This document shows positions 39,500 through 47,839 of a stretch of DNA of 64,000 nt, piece by piece. The notes beneath the pieces are model-generated. The model had not been told where the DNA came from. It was given only the letters and a program-made list of their open reading frames with translations, and did no database searches. The stretch is from Eggerthella sp. (GTDB lineage Bacteria > Actinomycetota > Coriobacteriia > Coriobacteriales > Eggerthellaceae), in NCBI GenBank assembly GCA_030540085.1, contig JAUNWY010000002.1:186001-250000 (forward strand), in the 5' to 3' direction. Position 1 is the first letter of the stretch, and each line of letters starts with the position of its first letter. Position numbers and translations under genes: made by a program.

Positions 39500-40807
39500 T
39501 TAGTCGCGCATCTTTTCCATAGCGCTGTAACCGAACTGCTTCTTGAAGCGAGAGATTACATACAGGGACATGCAGATGCTTACGATTGCGGCAACGAGGA
39601 GCAGGACCATCATGATCCAAACTGCGCTACCCTCACCAACGGACTTGGTCATGCTGCCAACGATGAAGGGCAGGAATACCGATGCGAAGCCCATGAAGGT
39701 GTAGTACATACCAACGTTACGACCACGAGGACCGGGGCACATCATCTGACGAAGTGTAACGCCCGTCTGAAGCATGCCGCCAGCAGCGGAGAAGCCGAGC
39801 ACTGCAATTGCCACGTACACAACGCCTGCACCAAGGTTGAGAGGCAGAGCGATGATAACCAAAGCCAATGCGCAAGCAGCCAAGATGGAGTCGATCAGGA
39901 TAACCTTGATTGGAGTCCAACGAAGCTTGCCCATCATCCATGCCCAGAAGAGAACTGCAACTACGGAGCCAACCGTGTAGATAGAGGTCAAGCCTGCTGC
40001 GGTGGTGGCATCAAGACCAAGGTTAGTGATACCGAACTGCTTGGTGTACTGCTGAGCGCCGTACATGATGAACATGATCAAGAAGCCGAAGAACAACGTG
40101 CAAGCATTAACCATTGCATTGGGCTGCTCGAGCATAGCGTCCTTGGCGGCCTGGATTTCTTCCTGGGCCTTGTTCTTGGCGCCTTCTTCGTTAGCACCAG
40201 AAGCAGCGATCTTGCGCTCGTCGTCGTAAATAAACGGAGTGCAGATTGCCATGATAGTAGCGATAACAGACATCACGATAGGAATCATGATGTTGATGTG
40301 CCAGTTAGCACCGCTGTTCATAGCTACGAACAGAGGATAAACGATACCGGAAATGGAAATAACCAGCTTGATACCAATCGTGGTAGATGCGGAATACTTG
40401 GGGTTCGCTTCAGCAATTGCAGGGTAAAGCGATCCGTCCCAGAAACCAGAAGTGGCAACACCGGAAAGGAAACCTGCCACACATGCGACCGTAGCGTTAT
40501 CGGTAACGAGCATGATCACGAACGAAATGATGTAAAGAACACCACCGCCAACTGCCATGATCTTACGGCCAATGCGGTCAGAGATTTCGCCTCCGATCCA
40601 AACACTAATGAACTTACCAATACCAACCCACATGATTGCCGTTGATACCGCAGCAGCGCCTGCCGTTGCGTCGGTGAAACCCCATTGCGTGTAGAAGTTC
40701 ACCTGGTTTTGACTGAAGATAATCGCCTGAACGCCGTGAGTTAAATAACACATGTACACTGTCGCAATTGCGAACAAGTACTTAGTTGCTTGCTTTGCTG
40801 CGCTCAT
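39500..40807 (-). CDS. MFS transporter
   Basis: 435 residues, about 12 transmembrane helices in two halves with a charged cytosolic loop at residues about 200-235. The MFS loop 2-3 motif is visible (GGEISDRIGRKIMAVGG) and a second copy region CPGPRGRNVGMYY follows in the C-terminal half. AAGGGG precedes the ATG. Own promoter and terminator. Adjacent fixX/fixC/etf and acyl-CoA dehydrogenase genes suggest uptake or exchange of the carboxylic acid handled by that pathway; this is inference from position. Confidence 0.88.
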   Translation of the reverse strand: MSAAKQATKYLFAIATVYMCYLTHGVQAIIFSQNQVNFYTQWGFTDATAGAAAVSTAIMWVGIGKFISVWIGGEISDRIGRKIMAVGGGVLYIISFVIMLVTDNATVACVAGFLSGVATSGFWDGSLYPAIAEANPKYSASTTIGIKLVISISGIVYPLFVAMNSGANWHINIMIPIVMSVIATIMAICTPFIYDDERKIAASGANEEGAKNKAQEEIQAAKDAMLEQPNAMVNACTLFFGFLIMFIMYGAQQYTKQFGITNLGLDATTAAGLTSIYTVGSVVAVLFWAWMMGKLRWTPIKVILIDSILAACALALVIIALPLNLGAGVVYVAIAVLGFSAAGGMLQTGVTLRQMMCPGPRGRNVGMYYTFMGFASVFLPFIVGSMTKSVGEGSAVWIMMVLLLVAAIVSICMSLYVISRFKKQFGYSAMEKMRD

Positions 40808-40948
40808 AACTTCCCCTTCCTCTCTCTTTCCCTCAATGGAATATTTGAGCCATGCGAGATCCCCTGATGAAAACGATGACTCAATGCATGTTCATGTTAG
40901 ACCTGCCGTTTAAAGACTTCTAATTCATTCGAATAATGCGAATACAGG

Positions 40949-40975
40949 CCTATTATAACCGATTCTTATAGGTTT
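40949..40975. promoter_or_regulatory. Candidate LysR operator over the MFS promoter
   Basis: Nested inverted repeats: CCTAT (40949-40953) with ATAGG (40968-40972), and TATAA-N7-TTATA (40954-40970), a T-N11-A type site. The minus strand also reads AAACCTATAAG (40965-40975), identical to 11 bases upstream of the LysR gene. Confidence 0.55.
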
Positions 40976-40980
40976 GATAA
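40952..40980 (-). promoter_or_regulatory. Promoter of the MFS transporter gene
   Basis: Minus strand TTATCA (40975-40980), 17-base spacer, TATAAT (40952-40957). The operator candidate covers the spacer and -10. Confidence 0.75.
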
Positions 40981-41116
40981 TTTGATGCAATATTTAATAA
41001 TGCATGCCATTTTCCAGAGGGAACAATCAACTCATAGCTCAGATTCATTGAATGTCCTGGTTCAGCAGCTTGCAATGAGACTGAGAAAGCTGAGAAAGGA
41101 ATTATCGACCACTAAT

Positions 41117-41149
41117 ACAAAAAAGCGGCCTACCAAAAGGTAGGCCGCT
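41117..41149 (-). terminator. Terminator of the fixCX transcript
   Basis: AGCGGCCTACC-TTTT-GGTAGGCCGCT on the minus strand followed by six T residues, 42 bases after the fixX stop. Confidence 0.92.
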
Positions 41150-41190
41150 AATGCAATCAGTAAATGACTATACGCCTATGCGCAAAAATC

Positions 41191-41490
41191 CTAGCCGAAG
41201 CGATACTGAACGCCCATGGTAGGCTGAGGATACTCCCACTTTTCGAGGATGGTTTCGCCACAGATCATACGGCAGGTACCGCACTCGAGGCAACCAGCGT
41301 AGTCAAAAATGGGCTCGTCGCCTTCAGCGGGCATCTTGTAAAGAGCTGCAGGGCAGCACATAACGAGCTTCTGGAATTCAGGATCAGAAGCCTTAACGCC
41401 TTCCTTGATCTTGATATGAGCGTTTTCTTCGTCGACCTCAAACTTGTTGAGGGAAAGCTTCTCGTCGACGTTAACAGTGATGTCGATCAC
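41191..41490 (-). CDS. fixX: Ferredoxin-like protein FixX
   Basis: 99 residues. Small ferredoxin partner of FixC, forming with it an ETF:quinone oxidoreductase. Cys residues in LVMCCPAALYKM and AGCLECGTCRMICGE supply the [4Fe-4S] site. Its ATG overlaps the fixC stop by four bases, consistent with a 1:1 complex. Confidence 0.93.
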   Translation of the reverse strand: MIDITVNVDEKLSLNKFEVDEENAHIKIKEGVKASDPEFQKLVMCCPAALYKMPAEGDEPIFDYAGCLECGTCRMICGETILEKWEYPQPTMGVQYRFG

Positions 41491-42773
41491 AGTGCCTTCA
41501 CTCCCTTCATGGCAACCTTAGCGAGCTTGAACAGACCCTGACGCTTAACCGGAGGAAGCGCAAGCTTCATAACATGCTGGCGAGGTTCGCCGTCAACCTT
41601 GAAGAGCGGGGTCATGATGTCGCGGATCATCTCAGGATAACCGCGGAACATGCCGGGGCAGTTCTCGAGGAACTCAGGTGCGTCCTCGTACATCTTCATG
41701 TCACGCATGATGAAGGAGCTGTCGAGCATAGTCTTGTAATCAGCCAGACCAGCCTTGGAGGTATCGCCGGCATCGAGAGCCTTGATAACAGCCTTAGCGG
41801 CAATAGCACCAGACTCAACAGCCAGGTCCATACCGCGAACGGTGTAGCCGAGGTTCATGCACAGCATAGCTGCGTCACCAGCAACAACAACGCCGTCGCC
41901 AATGATCTCGGGCATCATCTTGATACCGCCCTCGGGAACAACATGGCCGGAGTACTCTACGGTCTTGCCACCAGCAATAAGGGGCTTGATCTCAGGACGA
42001 TTCTTGAAGTTCTCGAGCATCTGATATACAGGAATGTCCTGCTTAAGAACTTCGCTCATGGTAGCTACAATACCAACAGAAACAGATTCCTGGTTAGCGT
42101 AAACGAATGCGCCACCAATGATGCCGTTGGAGCAGTCACCAGCGAAGAGCCAGGAAGCACCCTCGCCAGGATTGCAGAGGAAGCGGCTTTCAACAACGTC
42201 GGCAGGAAGCTCAATGGTTTCCTTAGCGCCAACAGCTACCTGATGGATGGCAGGAGCCTTCTTGGAAAGACCAGCCTTAGAGGTGAGGAGCGAGTTAACA
42301 CCGTCAGCGAGGATTACAACATCAGAAGTAATCTCGTCGCCAAATGCGAGAATGCCCTTTACCTTGCCATCTTCAATGATGAGGTCTTCAACTGCGATGC
42401 CATAGATGAATTCAGCACCAGCGTTTTCAGCCTGCTCTGCCAGCCACTGATCAAAGGGGCCACGAAGTACGGTGTAGGACTCTTTACCAGCCTCTTCGAG
42501 CTCACGGGCTGCATAGTCAATGGTGAAGTTGGAGTCAGGCGACATGAGGGAAATGCGCTCATGAGTCACCTTGCGCTGCAAAGGAGCTTCCTGATAGTTC
42601 GGGAAAACCTTGGCCAGCGAATGCGTATAGATACGGCCACCGGTCATGTTCTTGGCGCCAGCGTACTGACCACGCTCAACGACAAGAACCGACTTGCCTG
42701 CGGATGCGAGGGTGTAAGCAGCAACAGAACCTGCGCAGCCAGCACCGACGACAATCGCGTCAAAATCGGACAT
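41487..42773 (-). CDS. fixC: FixC, electron-transfer flavoprotein:quinone oxidoreductase
   Basis: 428 residues from ATG 42773 (AAAGGAA upstream). FAD protein of the geranylgeranyl reductase/ETF-QO family, membrane-associated. N-terminal FDAIVVGAGCAGSVAAYTLASAGKSVLVVERG, then GAKNMTGGRIYTHSL, and the second FAD motif GVVVAGDAAMLCMNLGYTVRGMDLAVESG. With FixX, EtfA and EtfB it can pass electrons to menaquinone; FixABCX complexes can bifurcate NADH electrons to ferredoxin and quinone. A terminator-like hairpin precedes the gene. Confidence 0.94.
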   Translation of the reverse strand: MSDFDAIVVGAGCAGSVAAYTLASAGKSVLVVERGQYAGAKNMTGGRIYTHSLAKVFPNYQEAPLQRKVTHERISLMSPDSNFTIDYAARELEEAGKESYTVLRGPFDQWLAEQAENAGAEFIYGIAVEDLIIEDGKVKGILAFGDEITSDVVILADGVNSLLTSKAGLSKKAPAIHQVAVGAKETIELPADVVESRFLCNPGEGASWLFAGDCSNGIIGGAFVYANQESVSVGIVATMSEVLKQDIPVYQMLENFKNRPEIKPLIAGGKTVEYSGHVVPEGGIKMMPEIIGDGVVVAGDAAMLCMNLGYTVRGMDLAVESGAIAAKAVIKALDAGDTSKAGLADYKTMLDSSFIMRDMKMYEDAPEFLENCPGMFRGYPEMIRDIMTPLFKVDGEPRQHVMKLALPPVKRQGLFKLAKVAMKGVKAL

Positions 42774-42797
42774 GCTGTTCCTTTCAGAGTGTGAACA

Positions 42798-42827
42798 AAA
42801 AAACAGGGCGCAGAAAACTGCGCCCTG
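42798..42827 (-). terminator. Terminator between etfA and fixC
   Basis: CAGGGCGCAG-TTTT-CTGCGCCCTG on the minus strand followed by seven T residues, 14 bases after the etfA stop. It should reduce fixCX expression relative to etfBA unless a separate promoter exists. Confidence 0.88.
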
Positions 42828-42840
42828 CAATAATACGCTT

Positions 42841-43725
42841 TTACAGCGCTTCGATCAAGGCAGGAAGAACCTTGTAGATATCACCAACGATACCGTAGTC
42901 GCACTGCTTGAAGATAGGTGCGTTCTGGTCCTTGTTAACTGCGATGATGGTGTCAGCGCCCTGAACGCCTACCATGTGCTGCATCTGGCCGGAAATGCCG
43001 AGAGCAATGTAAGCCTTGGGAGCAAGCTGAAGACCGGAAACGCCGATGTAGAGGTTGCGGGGCAGCCAATCAACGTTCTCAGCCAGAGGACGAGAGCAAC
43101 CAAGCTCAGCGCCAACCTTTGCGCAGAGGTCGCGAGCCATCTGGAGGTCAGCTTCCTCAGCGAAGCCACGACCAGCGCCAACAACAACGTCGCACTTGGT
43201 GAGGTCTGCGCCCTCGCGGGGAACAGCCTTGGTGCCGCGAAGAACGAGAGCCTTCTCAGGAGCAACATAAGCGATGGTCTCGACGTCGTCGGAACCAGTT
43301 GCCTCAGCCTCAGCGAAAGCGGTGCCTGCTACGGTGTAAACCTTAGCGCCAGATGCCTTCTGCTTGTTAGCAGCGAGACCACCAAAGTACATGTTGGTTA
43401 CAGCGTCGCCGTCGAATGCGGTAACGTCGGATACAACAGCGGTACCGAGCTTAGCAGCAAGAAGACCAGCAAGGATCTTGTTGCGGGGAGTAGGCTCAAC
43501 GAGCACTACGTCGGGCTGAGCAGCTTCATATGCAGCCTGAACGCCAGCAGCAGCGTTCTCAACGGGCTGGCCTTCGGGAAGCTCTACGTCGTATGCCTTG
43601 TCAGCAACGCCCGTGAGAGGAGCACCCTTAACAACTGCGAGTACTACTTCGTCAGCAATGGTACGAGCACCAGCGCAGAGAGCGCGCTGAGCATCGGTAG
43701 ATTCTGCAAGAACAAATGCTTTCAT
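42841..43725 (-). CDS. etfA: Electron transfer flavoprotein alpha subunit (FixB type)
   Basis: 294 residues. Carries the exchangeable FAD. N-terminal MKAFVLAESTDAQRALCAGARTIADEVVLAVV and the C-terminal FAD domain VGAGRGFAEEADLQMARDL, GCSRPLAENVDWLPRNLYIGVSGLQLAPKAYIALGISG and QGADTIIAVNKDQNAPIFKQCDYGIVGDIYKVLP. It follows etfB by 20 bases. Use of GCT, GTT, TTC and AAG codons is noticeably restricted, suggesting high expression. Confidence 0.93.
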   Translation of the reverse strand: MKAFVLAESTDAQRALCAGARTIADEVVLAVVKGAPLTGVADKAYDVELPEGQPVENAAAGVQAAYEAAQPDVVLVEPTPRNKILAGLLAAKLGTAVVSDVTAFDGDAVTNMYFGGLAANKQKASGAKVYTVAGTAFAEAEATGSDDVETIAYVAPEKALVLRGTKAVPREGADLTKCDVVVGAGRGFAEEADLQMARDLCAKVGAELGCSRPLAENVDWLPRNLYIGVSGLQLAPKAYIALGISGQMQHMVGVQGADTIIAVNKDQNAPIFKQCDYGIVGDIYKVLPALIEAL

Positions 43726-43745
43726 GTTTTAGAACCGCCTTATCT

Positions 43746-44498
43746 CTACTTGAGTGCCTCAGCAACAGCCGCCGCAAATGCGTCGATGTCGCCTTCTTCG
43801 AAGATCTGCTGCTTACGGGGAGCGAGCTCGGGAGCCTTGATCTCCTCGATCTCGATCTTAGCGTCTACGCCACCAGCAAGCTCGTCAACGGTGGAAGGCT
43901 TCTTGCCAGCTGCGAGGATCTCACGCATGCCAGGGATGCGAGGCTCGCCGATGGAGGGAGATACAGCGATAACTGCGGGGAGGGGAACCTCGATCTCCTC
44001 TACTTCCTCTTCGAGCGTGCGCTCAACAACAACCTTGTCGCCTTCAGCAGCGATGGAGGTAACCTCATTGATGGTGGGTACACCGAGAGCAGCTGCGAGC
44101 TGAACGTTTACCTGACCAGCATAGAAGTCAGCGGAACCGTCGCCAGTGAGGATCAGGTCGTAATCGGAAACCTTGTCCTCAACGATGCCCTTCAGAACCT
44201 GAGCGGTTGCGAAGGAGTCAGCGGTTGCCAAAGCGTCATCGGTAACCATGATGAGCTCGTCAACGCCGCGAGAAAGAATATCCTTCTTCAGCTTAGCGTC
44301 GGTAGCCTTGGAGGTTGCAGCGCTGATAACAGTAACGGTACCGTCGTTAGCAGCAGCGAGCTGAGCTGCAGCTTCGATAGCGTTCTTGTCGTAAGAGCTG
44401 ATGACCTGATGAGCCTTAGAGTAGTCAAGCGTACGATCGCCAGCGACGAAGATGTCCTGGTCGTCAGCTACTACTTTAACTGCGACAACAATTTTCAT
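43746..44498 (-). CDS. etfB: Electron transfer flavoprotein beta subunit (FixA type)
   Basis: 250 residues. Binds the bifurcating FAD or AMP together with EtfA. MKIVVAVKVVADDQDI, LDYSKAHQVISSYDKNAIEAAAQL, DLILTGDGSADFYAGQVNVQLAAALGVPTINEV and PAVIAVSPSIGEPRIPGMREILAA are family features. AGGAG precedes the ATG. It lies 70 bases after the CaiA-like dehydrogenase gene, probably on one transcript. Confidence 0.93.
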   Translation of the reverse strand: MKIVVAVKVVADDQDIFVAGDRTLDYSKAHQVISSYDKNAIEAAAQLAAANDGTVTVISAATSKATDAKLKKDILSRGVDELIMVTDDALATADSFATAQVLKGIVEDKVSDYDLILTGDGSADFYAGQVNVQLAAALGVPTINEVTSIAAEGDKVVVERTLEEEVEEIEVPLPAVIAVSPSIGEPRIPGMREILAAGKKPSTVDELAGGVDAKIEIEEIKAPELAPRKQQIFEEGDIDAFAAAVAEALK

Positions 44499-44568
44499 AA
44501 CTTTCTTGCTCCTATTCTCCTTGTATTACCTATACAAATGGGAGTTACGTGCAGCAGTGCGCGTAGGG

Positions 44569-45720
44569 TTACTTATACAGTTTAGGAATTGCACGACCGG
44601 CGATGTAGTCCATAACCTCGCACGTACCGCCAGCGAGCATATTACCACGAAGGTCACGCCAAATGCGACCAACACGAACTTCCTCAGTATAACCGAGACC
44701 GCCGTATACCTCAATTGCGTTATCGGCAATCTGAAGATGAGCGCGGGTGCCCCAAGACTTCAGCATAGCGATGTCAGCGTTGATGGACTGACCCTGATCG
44801 AGCTTCCAGAGGCAGTAGTACAGCCAATGACGGGTCTGCTGAAGCATGATTTCATTCTGCTCAATGAGGCCCTGAACACGGGGGTTGGTGATGATCGGCT
44901 TACCGAAAGCGATGCGCTCCTTAGCATAAGCGATAGCATCGTTCTGAGCAGCCTGAGCAAGGCCAAGACCCTGAGCTACAACGAGGCAGCGCTCGAACTC
45001 GAAGTTCTTCATGAGCAGCAGCCAACCAGCACCAGCTTCGCCAATACGCTGAGACTCTTCAACAACTACGTTGTCGAAGAATACATCAACGAAGGGAACG
45101 GTGTGCTGACCAAGCTTGGTCAGATGAGCGGTGGAAACACCCTCGGTCTCGCGCTTAACAAGCCAGAGAGACATCTTGTTGTTCTCGCGAGCAGGTTCCT
45201 CGTCCTTGCAGATAACGATGTAGTAAGGAACGTCAGCACCATTGGTAACCCAAGTCTTCTGACCGTTCAGAACATAGGTACCATCGGCCTGCTTCTTGGA
45301 GGTCATGGTCATGCCCATGTTGTCGGAACCAGCAGCGGGCTCGGAGAGGCAGAGAGCAGCAACGGACTGGCCGGACTTCTCGTACTCTTCCATGATAACT
45401 GCGGACTGCTCAGGGGTGCCGAACTCAGCGAGGTCAGCGCAAGCGAGCATACCAGTCATGAACGGGGTCATGGCACCGGTGAACTCATAGAGCTTCTCAG
45501 TCATAAGACCCAGGGTTACGTGGTCCGTAGGAATGCCACCAACCTCTTCGGGAAGGCCCATGAAGGGGAAGCCTGCGTCGCGATATGCGTCCTGGGCCTC
45601 GGCGCTAACCTGATGGTTTTCATACATCTGACGTACGGACTCATCGTCGAAGTAGCGGTCTGCATACTCCTTGAGGGACTCAACAAGAAGTTCCTGCTCG
45701 TCGGTGAGAGCAAAATCCAT
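44569..45720 (-). CDS. Acyl-CoA dehydrogenase, CaiA-like
   Basis: 383 residues from ATG 45720 (MDFALTDEQELLVESLKEYADRYF), with AAGGAG upstream. FAD enzyme interconverting acyl-CoA and 2-enoyl-CoA. ACAD signatures: ALCLSEPAAGSDNMGMTMTSK, LNGQKTWVTNGA, ERIAFGKPI and the C-terminal EVYGGLGYTEEVRVGRIWRDLRGNMLAGGTCEV. The N-terminus and the neighbouring etfBA/fixCX genes recall crotonobetainyl-CoA reductase CaiA, but no caiB, caiC or caiD is present, so the substrate is unknown. Confidence 0.9.
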   Translation of the reverse strand: MDFALTDEQELLVESLKEYADRYFDDESVRQMYENHQVSAEAQDAYRDAGFPFMGLPEEVGGIPTDHVTLGLMTEKLYEFTGAMTPFMTGMLACADLAEFGTPEQSAVIMEEYEKSGQSVAALCLSEPAAGSDNMGMTMTSKKQADGTYVLNGQKTWVTNGADVPYYIVICKDEEPARENNKMSLWLVKRETEGVSTAHLTKLGQHTVPFVDVFFDNVVVEESQRIGEAGAGWLLLMKNFEFERCLVVAQGLGLAQAAQNDAIAYAKERIAFGKPIITNPRVQGLIEQNEIMLQQTRHWLYYCLWKLDQGQSINADIAMLKSWGTRAHLQIADNAIEVYGGLGYTEEVRVGRIWRDLRGNMLAGGTCEVMDYIAGRAIPKLYK

Positions 45721-46235
45721 AATCTTCTCCTTCTCCTCGCCCACCCTATCCAAGGGCGAACGAACTAGTTCTGACATGACTGCATGCCAGAAAACGGACT
45801 TTCTGCTGTAGTTGAGTTTAATCGCAAGAACTGAGCTGTCCAATAGAAAAAAGACGGATGGGAGAAAAAATTACCGATTCATCCAGTGCATTTCCATAGG
45901 TCAGATCTATTGATTTTTAACCCAGATGACATTTCCTTAAATGTATAGGAACGCAACCAGGGAAACTCAGCCAAAACTAGTGATTCGTACCGTTATAAAT
46001 GACTACTAATTTATGTATAAATACATCTTGCGAGATGAATCCTTATCGAGCGGAAATACTTAAAATTGAACGATAGAGCAAGCCTATAGAAAGAAGTTTT
46101 TAGATTGCGCATATCCTATTGGACACCTCTTAACGCGAGAATGCTAAACTGCTTGTAGCGGAATATCCGGAATCTGCCGCATAAGGGTTAATCAGGAACC
46201 GCAAGGTTCCATTCACAAACCGATTAGGAGGGTTT
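45721..46235. other. 515-bp divergent regulatory region between two acyl-CoA dehydrogenases
   Basis: Strongly AT-rich compared with neighbours. Contains ATGTAT-AA-ATACAT (46013-46026, perfect palindrome), AAGCCTATAG (46080-46089, similar to the AAACCTATAAG motif) and a possible plus-strand promoter TTGGAC at 46120-46125 upstream of TGCTAAACT. A good ribosome-binding site (AGGAGG) precedes the plus gene. No ORF noticed. Confidence 0.55.
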
Positions 46236-47459
46236 ATGAATCCGAATGCAACCATCACCGACGAGCAGTTTAAGGCGTACCTCAAGAAGGTCCGCGACAT
46301 GGTCGAAGGTCCTTACACCGAATGGCAGAAGGAGATCGAGGTAACCAACACGTTCCCCGAGAAGTTCTACCAGTCCAACATCGACAACGACATCTATCGT
46401 TACTCTCTCCCTGTAGAGTACGGTGGATGGGGCCTCTCCGAGAAGGAAATCCTGCAGGTTCAGGAAGAGTTCTCCCGTGGTCCTTCGGGCATGCGTATGC
46501 ACATGCACTATGCATCTGACCTGAACTGGCGCATCCTCAACGATTTCGGTCAGCCCGAGATCAAAGAGAAGTACATGCCTCTCTTCCAGGACAAGACCAT
46601 CTTCACCAACTTCGCTCTGACCGAGAAGTCTGGCGGCACCGGTGCTGACCTGCACTCCACCGCTGTATGGGACGAAGAAAAGGGTAAGTGGATCCTCAAC
46701 GGCGAGAAGTGGCTCATTTCTCACACCGACTGCTCTCAGTTCTCTTACGTAATCTGCGTAACCGATCCTGACAAGCAGGGCGACGATCGTCTGTCCGCCT
46801 TCTTCGTTCCTATGGATCGTCCTGGCTTCGAAATCGTTCCTATGCCTCACATGATGGGCTGCCGTGGCTCCGGTCACACCGGCCTGAAGTTCACCAACGT
46901 TGAGCTCGAGCCCGAATTGATGCTCGGCAAGCGTGGCGAGGGCATGAAGGTTGCTATGCACTCTCTCGCGGTTTCCCGCGTACACATCGCAACTTCTAAC
47001 CTCGGTATTTCTCAGCGCATGTTCGAGATGTCTATCGCTCGTGCACGCGACCGCGTTACCTTCGGTAAGCCGATCATCAAGCGTCAGGCTATCCGCGTAA
47101 AGCTCGCTAACATGCAGATGATGATCCATGCTCTTCGCTGCACCATCATCGACTTCTGCGATGACTTCGATCTGGACAACAACGGCGAGTACGTATCCGA
47201 GAAGGCTGCAATCTGCAAGCTGTTCTCCATCGATACCGTTCGTCTCGTTTCCGACGAGATGCTCGAGATCTTCGGTGGCGACGGTTACTTCGAGGATTCT
47301 CCTTATGGTCCTACCGAACTCCTTTATCGCGACTGCCGTGCTATGTGGCTTGAGGAAGGCGCTCCTACCGTACAGCGCATCACCATCGCTAAGGGCATCG
47401 AGGATCATGACGGTACTCTCGAGTACCAGACCTGGATCGCTGGCTCTAAGCTCGACTAG
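46236..47459 (+). CDS. Acyl-CoA dehydrogenase family protein (second, divergent)
   Basis: 407 residues, start ATG with AGGAGGGTTT. ACAD layout: N-terminal helical domain, middle beta domain with FALTEKSGGTGADLHSTAVWD and LNGEKWLISHTD, C-terminal domain with RDRVTFGKPIIKRQAIRVKLANMQM, MLEIFGGDGYFEDSP and LEEGAPTVQR. The Glu in LEEGAP is at the usual catalytic-base region. Only distantly like the CaiA-type neighbour. Codon use is extremely biased (CGT, GCT, ATC, TTC, AAG), implying very high expression. Followed by a strong terminator. Confidence 0.9.
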   Translation: MNPNATITDEQFKAYLKKVRDMVEGPYTEWQKEIEVTNTFPEKFYQSNIDNDIYRYSLPVEYGGWGLSEKEILQVQEEFSRGPSGMRMHMHYASDLNWRILNDFGQPEIKEKYMPLFQDKTIFTNFALTEKSGGTGADLHSTAVWDEEKGKWILNGEKWLISHTDCSQFSYVICVTDPDKQGDDRLSAFFVPMDRPGFEIVPMPHMMGCRGSGHTGLKFTNVELEPELMLGKRGEGMKVAMHSLAVSRVHIATSNLGISQRMFEMSIARARDRVTFGKPIIKRQAIRVKLANMQMMIHALRCTIIDFCDDFDLDNNGEYVSEKAAICKLFSIDTVRLVSDEMLEIFGGDGYFEDSPYGPTELLYRDCRAMWLEEGAPTVQRITIAKGIEDHDGTLEYQTWIAGSKLD

Positions 47460-47839
47460 TTCTGACTCTTTCAACCAAGAGTTATCTTGGCTAGATTCCG
47501 GGAAAAGGGGAAGCTTTTGCTTCCCCTTTTTTTGTAAGTGCATGCCCCTCCACCCTAACTCTATCGATGCATTAAGCATTCCTGTTTTCCGCAAACCACT
47601 GGATTATGGAAATGCAAAATCACGTTGGCTGGTAATTCAGTACGAACGCTTCTCCATATACAACAACAACGGGTTGCGTCTCTTTGCGGCTATAACCTGC
47701 CGCTTTTGCATCGATACGAATCCTTTACTGTAAGTTCTGTCTTTCTTCGGATAAGAGCACTCGCTCGACTGTACTTATCCGAGGTTCATATAGAATTGAA
47801 ACTCGGCATTATAGCGTCACCCTTTTAGAAAGGCTGTAC
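47460..47839. other. 380-bp gap between the second dehydrogenase and the membrane protein
   Basis: Holds the terminator at 47503-47533 and, before 47840, a probable promoter region (TATAGAAT around 47790) that I could not resolve. A short plus-strand frame crosses it but reads through the terminator and looks non-coding. Confidence 0.5.
47503..47533 (+). terminator. Terminator of the plus-strand acyl-CoA dehydrogenase
   Basis: AAAAGGGGAAGC-TTTT-GCTTCCCCTTTT then TTT; perfect 12-bp stem 43 bases after the stop. Confidence 0.93.

Larger units (their letters stand above)
40808..41190. other. 383-bp intergenic region between fixX and the MFS gene
   Basis: AT-rich. Holds the fixX terminator (41117-41149), the MFS promoter (40952-40980) with its overlapping palindrome, and a leader of about 140 nt before the MFS start. 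No coding potential noticed. Confidence 0.7.

Noticed and set aside
39473..40645. 390-codon plus-strand frame over the MFS gene
   Set aside because: Antisense shadow; composition rich in His, Asn and Asp as expected from the opposite strand of a membrane protein gene.
41574..44585. Three long plus-strand frames opposite fixC, etfA and etfB
   Set aside because: Biased codon use of the real genes keeps the opposite strand open; the minus-strand products are unmistakable.
46224..47594. 456-codon minus-strand frame opposite the second acyl-CoA dehydrogenase
   Set aside because: Shadow created by strong codon bias; the plus strand has ACAD motifs, a good ribosome-binding site and a terminator.
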